Shown here one piece after another: positions 1-8,303 of a DNA stretch of 27,302 nt. The stretch comes from DSOS01 sp035286585. GTDB taxonomy: Bacteria > Chloroflexota > Anaerolineae > Anaerolineales > UBA4823. The first letter of the stretch is position 1; every line of letters starts with the position of its first letter. The position numbers were made by a program, and so were the translations under genes. The stretch lies in NCBI GenBank assembly GCA_035286585.1, contig DATEDC010000053.1, positions 1 to 27,302 on the forward strand, in the 5' to 3' direction. The notes below the pieces were generated by a model that did no database searches, was not told where the DNA came from, and worked only from the letters and a program-made list of their open reading frames with translations.

Positions 1-111
1 ACCCGGGAGCTGCTGGATCAAAACGCAAACGTCCGGCTGGCGAGCGAAGTGCTGATGTTAGACCTGCCGAATACAGAAAACCCGCCAGCTTTTCGGCAGA
101 TCGCGTCCTGA
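1..111 (+). CDS. holB: DNA polymerase III delta' subunit, C-terminal fragment
   Basis: The frame beginning at base 1 is open to a TGA at 109-111 and encodes the last 36 residues of a protein whose start lies outside the window. The fragment contains the string LLDQNANVRLASEVLMLDLP, which resembles the extreme C-terminal helix of bacterial clamp-loader delta' subunits (typically '..LLxxNxNxRLALExLLLDLP'). Delta' is part of the clamp loader that places the sliding clamp on DNA. With only 36 residues the call rests on one motif. No terminator is visible after the stop. Confidence 0.55.
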   Translation, partial: TRELLDQNANVRLASEVLMLDLPNTENPPAFRQIAS

Positions 112-222
112 ACGATCACCTCACCTGAGATACCAATATCCGAACCGTCTCACAACCTTGCCAATTTGATAATCACGAGCGCGGCGTCCCAACCAAACTG
201 CACATCGCTCGAACTCCAAATA

Positions 223-231
223 TGCTATACT
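223..231 (+). promoter_or_regulatory. Extended -10 promoter (TGCTATACT)
   Basis: TGC (223-225) is followed by TATACT (226-231), about 100 bases before the kinase start at 335. No -35 hexamer is present at 16-18 bases upstream, as expected for an extended -10 promoter. The same TGnTATnnT form recurs before several genes in this window, which raises confidence. The rest of 112-334 shows no gene. Confidence 0.4.
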
Positions 232-334
232 CTCGGGGAATGGCCTGGCTGGCCGGTCGGAGGCTGGAAGCAGGCTGGATTGGTATTTAACCGAACTCAG
301 TTGTTTTAAAGAGGCGTTACCGGGGAACCCGCCG

Positions 335-2440
335 ATGAGTCTAAAAGAGCGTTGGGCAGATATCCAGGCCACGCGTTCGAATCTGGAGCTGCTCTACAAC
401 ATAAGCCGGGAGCTCGCCTCTGCGCTGGATTTGCGCACGGTATTGCTGCGCGTGGTGTCCCTGGCGATGAAGCACGTGGGGGCGATCAGCGGGAGCATGA
501 TCGTGCTCGATGAGCGCGGGCAGCCGATAGAGGCGGCGATCATCGTCGGCGAGCGGATCGTCGCTTCGGCGACTCAACAGCTGCGCGCCACCCTCGAACG
601 AGGTCTCGCCGGCTGGGTGCTGCGCCACCAGCAGGCGGCCCTCATCCCCGATACCAGCCAGGACGAGAGGTGGCTGCGAAGACCCGACGACGCCCCCGAC
701 AAGACCGGTCCCAAATCGGCTTTGTGCTCCCCAATCCTGGTGCGTGAGCAACTGGTCGGCATCCTCACCCTGGTGCATTCAACGCCCAACTCCTTCAACG
801 CAGACCATCTCGAATTGGCGCAGGCGATTTCCGACCAGGCGGGCATCGCCGTGCTGAACGCCCGCCTGTACGCCGAAAGCCAGCGCAAGGCGCGGGTGAT
901 GACCGCCCTGGCAGAGAGCGCAGCCGCGATCACCGCTTCTCAGAAATTAGATGAAGTGCTCAATCACATCCTCAACCAAACGATGAACGCCATGCAGGTC
1001 GAAGTCGTATCCCTGGCGCTTATCGACCTACAGACACGGGAGCTGGTCTTCCAGGCTGCCTCCGGGCGGGAGGCTGAGAGTCTGGTCGGCACGCGCAGAA
1101 AGCCGGGCAAAGGCGTGGCCGGCTGGGTGGCAAAGAATGGACAGGGGGCGCTCGTCCCTGACGTCCAGGAAGATGCGCGCTTCGATCCGCAGGTAGATCA
1201 GATACCCGGCTTCGAAACCCGGTCGATCATCTGCGCCCCCATCCAATTCCAGGGGGAGGTATTGGGGGTGATTGAAGCGCTGAACCCGGAAAGCGGATCA
1301 TTGGAAGAGGACGCTTTGCTGGTCTTATCCGGCATTGGCAGCCTGGCAGGCACAGCGATCCGGCGCGCGCAGCTATATGAAAACCTGGAAGCCACGCAAC
1401 TGCGCTATCGAGAACTGTTCGAAAGCAGCATCGATCCGATCCTGATTACAAACTGGAAAGGGCAAATCCTGGAAGCCAACCGCCAGGCTGCGGAAATCAC
1501 AGGCAGCGATCTGGCTGCCTTGCTGACGAAAGATGTCGCCGGGTTGGGCATCGTCAATGAAACGGAAGTTGGGCCGGCTTTCCAGCGGCTGGGAGGCGGG
1601 CAGACCTTATCTTACGAAACGATACTGGTTACGACCGGCGGGAGAGAAATACCCATCCAGCTCTACGAACGTGAAGTGTTCATCGATGGCGTCTCGCACC
1701 TGCAGTGGATCCTGCGCGATATCAGCGAGAGGAAGCACCTGGATACCCTGCGGAACGACTTGATTTCAATGATCTATCACGACCTGCGCTCGCCGCTGGC
1801 TAACGTGATCTCCAGCCTGGACGTCCTGGACACGCTGTTTCCGGCGGAGGGGTACCGGACCCAACAAACGCTGCTCGGGATCGCCAAGCATTCCACCGAG
1901 CGCATCCAACGGCTGGTCAGCTCACTGCTGGATATCCGCCGGCTGGAATCCGGACAGCCGATTGTCAACCGCCAGTCCACCTCTGTGCATACCCTGGTCA
2001 AAAACACGATCGAGAATGTTCTTCCCACCGTAAACGGCAAAAATCAGGAGATCAAGACGTTAATTCCCGATCTCTTGCCAGAAGTCTGGATCGACGAGGA
2101 TATGATTCGCAGGGTGATCATCAACCTGTTAGAAAATGCGGTGAAATATACGCCTGCGGCGAGCAAGATCTATCTTGGGGCAGCCAAAGAGAAGAAAAAG
2201 ATCCTGATGTGGGTCCAGGATACGGGTCCGGGCATAGCGCCCGGCGAGCGCGAGCGCATCTTCGATAAATTTACTCGCCTGCACGGTTCCGGAGGTCCTA
2301 AAGGGTATGGTTTAGGCCTGGCGTTCTGCAAGCTCGCCATCGAAGCCCACGGAGGGCAAATCTGGGTGGAGGATGGGCCGGTAAGCGGTGCCTGTTTCAA
2401 GTTCACCCTGCCGGCGTGGGAAGACAAACCTGATCAATGA
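335..2440 (+). CDS. GAF-GAF-PAS sensor histidine kinase (orphan, soluble)
   Basis: This 701-aa protein has two GAF domains (about residues 20-185 and 205-350), a PAS domain (about 352-468) and a histidine kinase core. The dimerisation/phosphoacceptor helix contains YHDLRSPL with the phosphorylated His at about 482. The ATP-binding domain shows an N-box NLLENAVKYTP (Asn about 597 and 601), a DTGPGIAP G1 box (Asp about 629) and a GYGLGLAF G2 box, so the catalytic set is complete. There is no signal peptide or membrane segment, so it should sense an intracellular ligand through GAF/PAS in the cytoplasm. No response regulator gene lies nearby. The ATG at 335 has no strong Shine-Dalgarno sequence. 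An extended -10 lies about 100 bases upstream. The stimulus cannot be told from sequence. Confidence 0.93.
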   Translation: MSLKERWADIQATRSNLELLYNISRELASALDLRTVLLRVVSLAMKHVGAISGSMIVLDERGQPIEAAIIVGERIVASATQQLRATLERGLAGWVLRHQQAALIPDTSQDERWLRRPDDAPDKTGPKSALCSPILVREQLVGILTLVHSTPNSFNADHLELAQAISDQAGIAVLNARLYAESQRKARVMTALAESAAAITASQKLDEVLNHILNQTMNAMQVEVVSLALIDLQTRELVFQAASGREAESLVGTRRKPGKGVAGWVAKNGQGALVPDVQEDARFDPQVDQIPGFETRSIICAPIQFQGEVLGVIEALNPESGSLEEDALLVLSGIGSLAGTAIRRAQLYENLEATQLRYRELFESSIDPILITNWKGQILEANRQAAEITGSDLAALLTKDVAGLGIVNETEVGPAFQRLGGGQTLSYETILVTTGGREIPIQLYEREVFIDGVSHLQWILRDISERKHLDTLRNDLISMIYHDLRSPLANVISSLDVLDTLFPAEGYRTQQTLLGIAKHSTERIQRLVSSLLDIRRLESGQPIVNRQSTSVHTLVKNTIENVLPTVNGKNQEIKTLIPDLLPEVWIDEDMIRRVIINLLENAVKYTPAASKIYLGAAKEKKKILMWVQDTGPGIAPGERERIFDKFTRLHGSGGPKGYGLGLAFCKLAIEAHGGQIWVEDGPVSGACFKFTLPAWEDKPDQ

Positions 2441-2489
2441 GCTGCCCGCACGTTGTGGGCCACGCAATATGATGAAACAGGAGATTGCC

Positions 2490-2527
2490 ATCCTTCGCCA
2501 GGCTCAGGACAGGCTGCCGTCCTGGCG
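2490..2527. repeat. Dispersed small palindromic repeat (ATCCTTCG...GCTCAGGA type)
   Basis: The intergenic stretch holds ATCCTTCGCCAGGCTCAGGA, followed by a sequence that folds back: CGCCAGG (2496-2502) pairs with CCTGGCG (2521-2527). The same outer words, ATCCTTCG and GCTCAGGA, recur at 24214-24243. An open frame through this repeat extends the next gene artificially to 2485. The repeat lies between two plus-strand genes and has no T-tract, so it is not an obvious terminator. Confidence 0.5.
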
Positions 2528-2574
2528 GACGGCTCGCATTGACCTTTCAATCAATAAAGGACAGCAGGAGATCC

Positions 2575-3456
2575 ATGCAGCAAATCAAACCCGGAATTTA
2601 TTTAGAGGACGCTTACCTGGGGGTGACGCTGGGGGCGTTCGTCTATTCGCACGGCATCGTGATGATCGATTCTCCGCTGCGCCCCGAAGATGCGCGCGCC
2701 TGGCGCTCCGCATTGCTCAACCAGCGAGGCGGAACCAACCGGGTGCTGGTCTCCCTGGACGCACACCTGGACCGCACACTGGGCGCCAGGGCTTTGGAGT
2801 GCACCATCCTGGCCCATCAAAAAACGGCGCTGGTCTTTCGCAACCGGCCCACCATTTTTAAAGGGCAGAGCACAGAGAGCGGAGCGGAATGGGAGACATA
2901 CGACGATGCAATTGGCACCCGCTGGGCGGTTCCGGATATCACGTTCAGCGATCGCATGATCCTTCACTGGGGTGGAGCCGAGATTATCCTGGAACACCAC
3001 CCCACCTCGACCCCAGGGTCGATTTGGGTAATTTCCGAGGCGGAAAAGGTGGTATTCGTTGGCGACGCAGTTACCCCAAACCAACCGCCTTTTCTGGCTA
3101 ACGCCGACCTGCCCGCCTGGATAGAGGAGACGAAGCTCCTGTTGAGCAAATACCGCGACTTTCTGATCGTCAGCGGGCGGGGCGGGCTGGTTACCCACGA
3201 GGATGTCCGCGAACAGCAGCGCTATTTAAAATCCATCCTGCGCGGCCTGGAAAGGCTGGCGGGGCGCAACGCCTCGCCCGAATCCACCGAAAACCTGATC
3301 CCCAAGCTGCTAACCGATATGGATATCTCCGTCGATCAGGACGAACAATTCAACCAGCGCCTGCGCGCCGGTTTATACCAGTACTACATCCGCCATTACC
3401 GCCCCACCGGCTCGTATGAGTTTCACGGCGCCGATCCAGGGGAGGAAAAATATTGA
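2575..3456 (+). CDS. Metallo-beta-lactamase-fold protein with degenerate metal site
   Basis: This 293-aa protein has the overall pattern of the MBL fold: an N-terminal strand region ending in MIDSPL (about 30-34), a motif-2 position, a later FVGDAV (about 161-166) and a C-terminal SGRGG (200-204) where active members have PGH. The metal motif HxHxDH reads DAHLDR (62-67), so the first and last His are Asp and Arg, and the PGH His is Arg. His64, Asp66 and Asp164 remain. A conventional binuclear hydrolase is therefore unlikely; a binding role or a single-metal site is possible. The ATG at 2575 is chosen because AGGAG ends 4 bases upstream and the longer frame from 2485 reads through a repeat. 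Substrate unknown. Confidence 0.7.
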   Translation: MQQIKPGIYLEDAYLGVTLGAFVYSHGIVMIDSPLRPEDARAWRSALLNQRGGTNRVLVSLDAHLDRTLGARALECTILAHQKTALVFRNRPTIFKGQSTESGAEWETYDDAIGTRWAVPDITFSDRMILHWGGAEIILEHHPTSTPGSIWVISEAEKVVFVGDAVTPNQPPFLANADLPAWIEETKLLLSKYRDFLIVSGRGGLVTHEDVREQQRYLKSILRGLERLAGRNASPESTENLIPKLLTDMDISVDQDEQFNQRLRAGLYQYYIRHYRPTGSYEFHGADPGEEKY

Positions 3457-3471
3457 GCCTCTTAAGAAACT

Positions 3472-3570
3472 GTCACTGCGAGCGAGCGCCCTTTGCGGGC
3501 GTGGCAGTCTCCCTCTCGGCTGTTGGAGATTGCCACGGCGCCGGAAAGAGCACCGGCGCCTCGCAATGAC
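3472..3570. repeat. 99-bp imperfect palindromic intergenic element
   Basis: The outer arms GTCACTGCGAG (3472-3482) and CTCGCAATGAC (3560-3570) are reverse complements with one mismatch. The inner arms GTGGCAGTCTCC (3501-3512) and GGAGATTGCCAC (3525-3536) also pair with one mismatch. The element could form a long stem. It resembles the 'TCATTGCGAG...CTCGCAATGA' type of dispersed bacterial palindromic repeat. It fills much of the 251-base gap between two plus-strand genes, and no coding sequence is evident in that gap. Confidence 0.6.
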
Positions 3571-3591
3571 CGGTATCATTGTCCGAAAGAA

Positions 3592-3680
3592 GAGCGCCTC
3601 GGCGCTGTGGAGGTACTCGCGATGACGGTTACCTCCAGAGGGAAATGCGCGGAGCGCTGTGGATATACTCAGAATAGCGT
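3592..3680. repeat. Two degenerate direct-repeat units next to the palindrome
   Basis: GCGCTGTGGA occurs at 3602-3611 and again at 3654-3663, 52 bases apart, each followed by a similar stretch containing ACTC and a GAT/AAT. They look like decayed partial copies of the palindromic element immediately upstream. No gene is visible here. Confidence 0.35.
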
Positions 3681-3707
3681 CGGAGTTGACCCAGATCGCC
3701 ACCAGTT

Positions 3708-4817
3708 ATGACTTCAACAGCGGCATACTCACCGATCTACGAGATCGTCCGCGGCGAGACGGTTGAATCCACGCACTTTGGCGCGGTTGCGGTCGTCGAG
3801 GCAGGCGGCAGGCTGGTTGCCAGTCACGGCGATCCCAGGGTAATCACTTATCTGAGGTCCACAGCCAAGCCCTTGCAAGCGATCCCTTTCATCGAACAGG
3901 GCGGGCGGGAGAGATTCGATTTAGACCTGCGCGAGGTCGCCTTGATGTGCGCCTCTCACGCCGGCACGGACGAGCACGTAGCGGTTGCCAAAAGCATCCA
4001 ATCCAAAGCCGGAGTGAATGAAGCCGATCTGCTATGCGGTACTCACCCGATTACACACCGGCCCACCCTGCAGGCAATGCGCCAGCGCTCTGAGGCGATC
4101 ACCCCCAACCGGCACAACTGCTCCGGAAAGCACAGCGGCATGCTGGCTTATGCAGTCATGCTGGGGCAGTCGACAGAGAACTACATTGACATTCAGCACC
4201 CGATTCAGCAGCGCATCCTGCACACCTTCGCCGAGATGACCTGCCTGCCGCCCGAGCAAGTGATGGTTGGCATAGATGGCTGCTCGGCGCCGAACTTCGC
4301 CGTGCCCCTGTACAACGCGGCGCTGGCGCTGGCGCGGCTGTGCGACCCAGTAGCGGGAAAAGTAGCTCCCCCGAGGCGCCTCAAAGCGTGCCAGACGATC
4401 ACCCGGGCGATGACGAGTCACCCCGAGATGGTTGGCGGTCCAGACAGCTTCGACACGCGCCTGATGCAGGCGGCAGGCGGTCGCCTGGTCTGCAAGGGCG
4501 GCGCCGAAGGCTATCTGGGGCTGGGTTTGCTGCCCGGGGGGATCGAGCCCGGCTCGCCAGCGCTGGGCATTGCCATAAAAATCTCGGACGGCGATCTGAA
4601 AGGTCACAACCCGCCCGCCAGTGAAAGCCAGGGTGCGGTGCGCCCGGCAGTGGCTCTCGAAGTATTGCGCCAATTAGGAGCGCTCGGCGAAAGAGAGCTG
4701 CACGCTCTGGCAGCTTACGGGCCGCGCGTCGCCTTGCAGAACTGGCGCGGCATCACGGTGGGTGAAGGGCGCCCGTGTTTTCAACTCCAGCGGGGAAGTC
4801 TGGCAGCCAGCCTTTGA
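3708..4817 (+). CDS. L-asparaginase, R. etli type (Asparaginase_II family)
   Basis: This 369-aa protein matches the thermolabile Rhizobium etli-type asparaginase family, which hydrolyses L-asparagine to aspartate and ammonia in the cytoplasm and is unrelated to the E. coli AnsA/AnsB fold. The two signature motifs are intact: RSTAKP (50-55, Ser51/Lys54) and CSGKHSG (138-144, Cys138/Lys141). Their spacing equals the known Ser48/Lys51 and Cys135/Lys138 of the R. etli enzyme. A further conserved block SHPEMVGG lies about two thirds along. Length is typical. The ATG at 3708 has no clear ribosome site. It is kept because the family's N-terminal pattern starts about 10 residues later. The endonuclease III gene follows after about 30 bases. 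Confidence 0.9.
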   Translation: MTSTAAYSPIYEIVRGETVESTHFGAVAVVEAGGRLVASHGDPRVITYLRSTAKPLQAIPFIEQGGRERFDLDLREVALMCASHAGTDEHVAVAKSIQSKAGVNEADLLCGTHPITHRPTLQAMRQRSEAITPNRHNCSGKHSGMLAYAVMLGQSTENYIDIQHPIQQRILHTFAEMTCLPPEQVMVGIDGCSAPNFAVPLYNAALALARLCDPVAGKVAPPRRLKACQTITRAMTSHPEMVGGPDSFDTRLMQAAGGRLVCKGGAEGYLGLGLLPGGIEPGSPALGIAIKISDGDLKGHNPPASESQGAVRPAVALEVLRQLGALGERELHALAAYGPRVALQNWRGITVGEGRPCFQLQRGSLAASL

Positions 4818-4848
4818 GCGCCGCTTCGGCTCAGGATCTCAGCCCTTG

Positions 4849-5532
4849 ATGGACCCTCACGATCGCGCCCTGGCTGTACACCACAAATTAATTGAGCGCT
4901 ATGGGTATCCCGAGTGGCGCAACCCGCTGCCGCCCCTGGATGAGCTGGTCTCCACGATCCTTTCGCAAAACACGAACGATGCCAACCGCGATCGCGCCTT
5001 CAAAGCCCTGCGCAGCCGCTTCCCAACCTGGGAGCAGGTGCGCGACGCCCCGCAGGCGGAAGTGATTGAAGCCATCCGCCCTGCAGGCCTGGCAAACCAA
5101 AAAGGACCGCGCATCCAGGACGTGCTGCGCGAGATCACCTCCCGAGTCGGCGAATTGAGCCTGGATTTTTTGCGCGAGTACACCCCCGAGGCCGCCAAAG
5201 GCTGGCTGATGCAGTTCAAGGGCGTGGGACCGAAAACTGCCGCCATCGTATTGCAGTTCTCGCTCGGTCATTCAGCTTTCCCAGTCGATACTCACATTCA
5301 CAGGGTGAGCGGGCGACTGGGGCTGCGACCGGAAAATATGAACGCCGAACAGGCTCACCAGCACCTGGCAAGCCTCTTTCCGCCGGAGACGTATTACGCC
5401 GCGCATCTCAACCTCATCCGCCTGGGACGGGAAATATGCCAGGCGCGCCGCCCGGACTGCCCGGTTTGCCCGCTCAATTCTCTGTGTGATTATTACGCCG
5501 CCCGGCAAGCGGAGAGCGAGGCGCAGGGGTAA
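4849..5532 (+). CDS. nth: Endonuclease III, [4Fe-4S] DNA glycosylase/AP lyase
   Basis: This 227-aa protein of the HhH-GPD superfamily removes oxidised pyrimidines and cleaves at abasic sites in base-excision repair. The helix-hairpin-helix FKGVGPKTA carries the catalytic Lys at 129, and VDTHIHRVSGRLG carries the catalytic Asp at 147. The C-terminal cluster ligands Cys197, 204, 207 and 213 have the classic C-x6-C-x2-C-x5-C spacing, so the iron-sulfur cluster should be intact. The ATG at 4849 gives the usual N-terminus. An ATG at 4762 in the same frame would overlap the asparaginase by 56 bases and add residues with no family similarity. Probably co-transcribed with the asparaginase gene. Confidence 0.92.
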   Translation: MDPHDRALAVHHKLIERYGYPEWRNPLPPLDELVSTILSQNTNDANRDRAFKALRSRFPTWEQVRDAPQAEVIEAIRPAGLANQKGPRIQDVLREITSRVGELSLDFLREYTPEAAKGWLMQFKGVGPKTAAIVLQFSLGHSAFPVDTHIHRVSGRLGLRPENMNAEQAHQHLASLFPPETYYAAHLNLIRLGREICQARRPDCPVCPLNSLCDYYAARQAESEAQG

Positions 5533-5605
5533 AAATGCACATCTGCAGCGCCTGGGGGACATTTTTTCACCTTACCAATCCGTGAAGTCATTTTGCCCTG
5601 AATTG

Positions 5606-5614
5606 TGTTATCTT
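5606..5614 (+). promoter_or_regulatory. Extended -10 promoter (TGTTATCTT)
   Basis: TGT (5606-5608) followed by TATCTT (5609-5614) fits the TGnTATnnT form seen elsewhere in the window. It lies about 75 bases before the ATG at 5690. No -35 box is evident. Confidence 0.35.
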
Positions 5615-5642
5615 TTGGTCATCTAACGGAAGATCGATCTGC

Positions 5643-5667
5643 GCTTCGGCGGATCAGCACGCGAAGC
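5643..5667. repeat. GCTTCGGC...GAAGC mini-palindrome
   Basis: A 25-base element starts GCTTCGGC and ends CGAAGC, with GCTTCG (5643-5648) able to pair with CGAAGC (5662-5667). An element of almost the same size and the same ends lies at 8770-8795 inside rnhB. It is in the 5' leader of the next gene. Confidence 0.35.
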
Positions 5668-5689
5668 CAAACTTGGGGAGACTAAAGAG

Positions 5690-6298
5690 ATGAGATCCCG
5701 TAAAGCCGGCAGCCGGCACACAATACTTTTATATAAACGGGTGATGGACCGCCTGTGGGTTTACACCCTGTTCCTCGGGCTTTTGCTGCTCGGTTTATGG
5801 GGCTGGGGCTGGTTCAGCCCGGCGGTGCTGATCGAGGCGCAAAACAACGCCTGGTTGTCGGCCGGAGCGGGCACGCTGTTGGGTTTCACCCTGTTCGCCT
5901 TTTTTGGAAGAAAGATGGCCTACGTACAGGCTCGCGCCAATCACCTGCGCCTGGTGACGCCCTTCCTGCGCCTCAATATCGCCTACCAGCGCATCCGCAG
6001 CGTGCATCCCGCAAATTTCCAGCAGTTATACCCCCCGAGCGGGGCCAGGTGGGCGGAAAAGCGCCTGCTCGAGCCTTTTTACGGCAAGACCGCAGTGGTG
6101 ATTGAGCTGAACGATTACCCCATCCCGCCGTTTTTCCTGCGCTTATTCCTGGCGCCCCAAATGTTTCCCAAGAGCGGCAAAGGACTGGTGCTGTTGCTGC
6201 CGGATTGGATGGCTTTCAGCACGGAAATCGATACTTTCCGGTCAAGTCAAAGCGCGCCTAGCTGGCAGCAAGGCCGGGTTCCGGGCTGGCTGCGCTGA
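5690..6298 (+). CDS. Two-TM membrane protein with PH-like domain, function unknown
   Basis: This 202-aa protein has a short basic N-terminus, two hydrophobic segments (about 22-44 and 56-73) and then a soluble cytoplasmic region beginning with a basic strand pattern (RMAYVQARANHLRLVTPFLRL, about 74-95; first residue is K75/M76 context). The arrangement, two TM helices then a small beta-rich domain, is like bacterial PH-domain (YdbT/bPH) membrane proteins, but no catalytic motif is visible. GGGAG and AAAGAG lie just before the ATG. A terminator follows, so it is probably a single-gene transcript. Function is not assigned. Confidence 0.65.
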   Translation: MRSRKAGSRHTILLYKRVMDRLWVYTLFLGLLLLGLWGWGWFSPAVLIEAQNNAWLSAGAGTLLGFTLFAFFGRKMAYVQARANHLRLVTPFLRLNIAYQRIRSVHPANFQQLYPPSGARWAEKRLLEPFYGKTAVVIELNDYPIPPFFLRLFLAPQMFPKSGKGLVLLLPDWMAFSTEIDTFRSSQSAPSWQQGRVPGWLR

Positions 6299-6331
6299 GC
6301 AACCCCCTTATCCACCCCCCATCGTCCCCAG

Positions 6332-6369
6332 CGGGGCTATCCTGATCTTGAGGTAGCCCCGGTTTGTTT
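6332..6369 (+). terminator. Rho-independent terminator
   Basis: CGGGGCTA (6332-6339) pairs perfectly with TAGCCCCG (6354-6361) around a 14-base loop, followed by GTTTGTTT. It ends the 5690-6298 gene and touches the stop codon of the convergent peptidase gene (6368). Confidence 0.55.
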
Positions 6370-8263
6370 AAGTCAGAATCACGTGCTGGCGCAGAAAGAT
6401 CTCTACCTGGGTGTAAAAATGCGCGATGGTTTCCATCTTGCGAAAACCGTGCCCCTCGCCCTCATAGACGTGATACACGTGGGGCACGCCCCGCACCTTC
6501 AGCGAGGCGACCACGTCATCGGACTGGTTGCGGGGGACCACTTTATCCTCTGCCCCCTGAAAAATGGCAAGCGGGTCCTGGATGCGGTCGGCGAAGAAGA
6601 TCGGCGAGCGTTCGCGGTAAATGTCTGCGGCCTCGGGCCAGGGACCGAGAAGGTAGTCATTATAGCGGAGCTCGAATTTATGCGTGTCAACAATAAAATT
6701 GAATTGATTGGAGACGCCAAACAGGTTGACCCCGGCTTGGAAAAACCCAGGGAAATCCTCGAGCGCCTTGAGGACGGTAAAGCCACCCGCGCTGCCGCCC
6801 ATGATCGCCACCCGACTGCCGTCCACCCAGCCGCGCTCGACGAAATGGCGAACCCCGCTGACGGCGTCCTGGACATCATAAATCCCCCAGTTGCTCCGCA
6901 GCATATCCCGGTAGAGGCGTCCGTAGCCCGTGCTGCCGCGATAGTTCACCTGCAGCACGGCATAGCCGCGGCTGGCGAAGAACTGCACCTGAGGGTCAAA
7001 AGCAGCCGTCCTCTGGCTGGTGGGACCGCCGTGAATCAAGACCAGCAAGGGCGGTAAGCCAACGCCCTCGAAGGACTCGTTCTGGGGGGTGTACCACAGA
7101 CCGTGGACCTCGCCCCCGTCCATCCCCCTCCAGGTGACCGCCTGGGGCGAGGCATAAGCGGTAGCTGGCAGGTTTTCGGCCTGCGAGCGGCGCAGCACCT
7201 GCGTTTCACCCGCGAGATGATGAACGACAACCCGCGGGGGTGTGCGACCGCCGGAGGCGATCAGCGCAATGCGCTCGCCGGTGGGAGAAACGGCAGGCTG
7301 CTCCAGCCAGCCATACTCCTCCCCCAGCATGAGCTGCTGGTGCTCGCCATGGGCTACATCCACGCGCCAAAGGCTGGCAGAGCCGTGCCTGTTCTTGATA
7401 TAGTAGATATACCTGCCGTCAGGCGCAAATCCATAAGTGCGCTGCCCCTGGTTCCAGGCGGGCGCGCCGTGCTCGGCTTCGTCGCTGGTCAACTGCCGGT
7501 GTACGCCGCCGTCCAGATCGTATACATATATTTGCCACCAACCGGTTTCGTCCGAGACATATGCCAGGGTGCGCCCATCCGGGGAAAACGCCGGCTGGAA
7601 GATAGACTTCTCCTCCCCGCCAGCGACCACCTGGTCTGCCTGCAGGACCGGCAGGCTCGCCCGGTTCAGGTCCAGGCGACCCAGGTGCAGGGTTGTGCCA
7701 TCCCAGGGCATATTGGGGAAATTCCAGGATATCCACGCCAGGCGGCGCCCATCCGGATGCAAGACCGGCTGCATGTAAAAATCATCCCCTGAGGCCAGCC
7801 TGGCGGGCCAGAGCTCGCCGGCGGCGTCGACGATCCCCAGGCAGTCCCGATCCTCGTACGTGTGGACGTAGAGCAGCCAGCGACCGTCCGGCGACAGGCT
7901 GGGCGAGGCGGCGCTGCCAAACGCAGGCGTTAGCGGGCGGGCGACGCCGTGCTGCAGGGACTGGCGGTATATTCTGCCCGAAGCGGCGGCCACAAAGTAA
8001 GCAAAACCCTGCCCCAGGGTAAAATCCCCGCCGCCATAGCCGACCCCGGCCCGAACAGTGTGGTCGCTGTTCAGATCCCGGGGCGCCAGCTCATCCGGGG
8101 GCCGAACCACCAACACCCCCTGATCGGCGCGCTGCTCGCGCCATACCAGGGCGCCACCTCCATCCCAGGCGAGGTCGGAAAAGGTGATGCCCCGCGCCAG
8201 GCTTCCGGGGGAGATGGGACTATCCCATAAGCCGAATTGTCTGCGCACCTTCTTTGCATCCAT
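6368..8263 (-). CDS. S9 family (prolyl oligopeptidase-type) serine peptidase
   Basis: This 631-aa protein has an N-terminal beta-propeller built of PD40/TolB-like repeats (for example FSPDGRTLAYVSDETGWWQI and SPDGRWLLYV) and a C-terminal alpha/beta-hydrolase domain. The triad is visible: Ser491 in GGSAGGF, Asp573 in QGAEDKVVP and His605 in GEGHGF. It resembles acylaminoacyl-peptidase/dipeptidyl-peptidase-like S9C enzymes that cut short peptides. No signal peptide is seen, so it is probably cytoplasmic. The ATG at 8263 is chosen because GGAG lies 8 bases upstream. A longer in-frame start at 8374 would overlap rnhB by 71 bases. Gap to rnhB is 40 bases, so they are probably co-transcribed. Confidence 0.9.
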   Translation of the reverse strand: MDAKKVRRQFGLWDSPISPGSLARGITFSDLAWDGGGALVWREQRADQGVLVVRPPDELAPRDLNSDHTVRAGVGYGGGDFTLGQGFAYFVAAASGRIYRQSLQHGVARPLTPAFGSAASPSLSPDGRWLLYVHTYEDRDCLGIVDAAGELWPARLASGDDFYMQPVLHPDGRRLAWISWNFPNMPWDGTTLHLGRLDLNRASLPVLQADQVVAGGEEKSIFQPAFSPDGRTLAYVSDETGWWQIYVYDLDGGVHRQLTSDEAEHGAPAWNQGQRTYGFAPDGRYIYYIKNRHGSASLWRVDVAHGEHQQLMLGEEYGWLEQPAVSPTGERIALIASGGRTPPRVVVHHLAGETQVLRRSQAENLPATAYASPQAVTWRGMDGGEVHGLWYTPQNESFEGVGLPPLLVLIHGGPTSQRTAAFDPQVQFFASRGYAVLQVNYRGSTGYGRLYRDMLRSNWGIYDVQDAVSGVRHFVERGWVDGSRVAIMGGSAGGFTVLKALEDFPGFFQAGVNLFGVSNQFNFIVDTHKFELRYNDYLLGPWPEAADIYRERSPIFFADRIQDPLAIFQGAEDKVVPRNQSDDVVASLKVRGVPHVYHVYEGEGHGFRKMETIAHFYTQVEIFLRQHVILT

Positions 8264-8303
8264 TTGATCCACTCCAGGCAATACGTTGTGTACGGTTTCC
8301 GGG

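Noticed and set aside
2388..2861. 157-aa open frame overlapping the kinase end and the MBL gene
   Set aside because: It reads through a palindromic repeat (ILRQAQDRLPSW) and is out of frame with two well-supported genes.
3471..3680. CRISPR array
   Set aside because: The repeats are palindromic and degenerate, with no regular spacer pattern and no cas genes.
4762..4848. Upstream ATG for endonuclease III
   Set aside because: It lies inside the asparaginase gene and adds residues unlike the Nth N-terminus.
6383..7057. Long plus-strand frames opposite the S9 peptidase (also 7103-7792)
   Set aside because: Antisense shadows of a GC-rich gene; the minus-strand frame has full S9 motifs and these have none.
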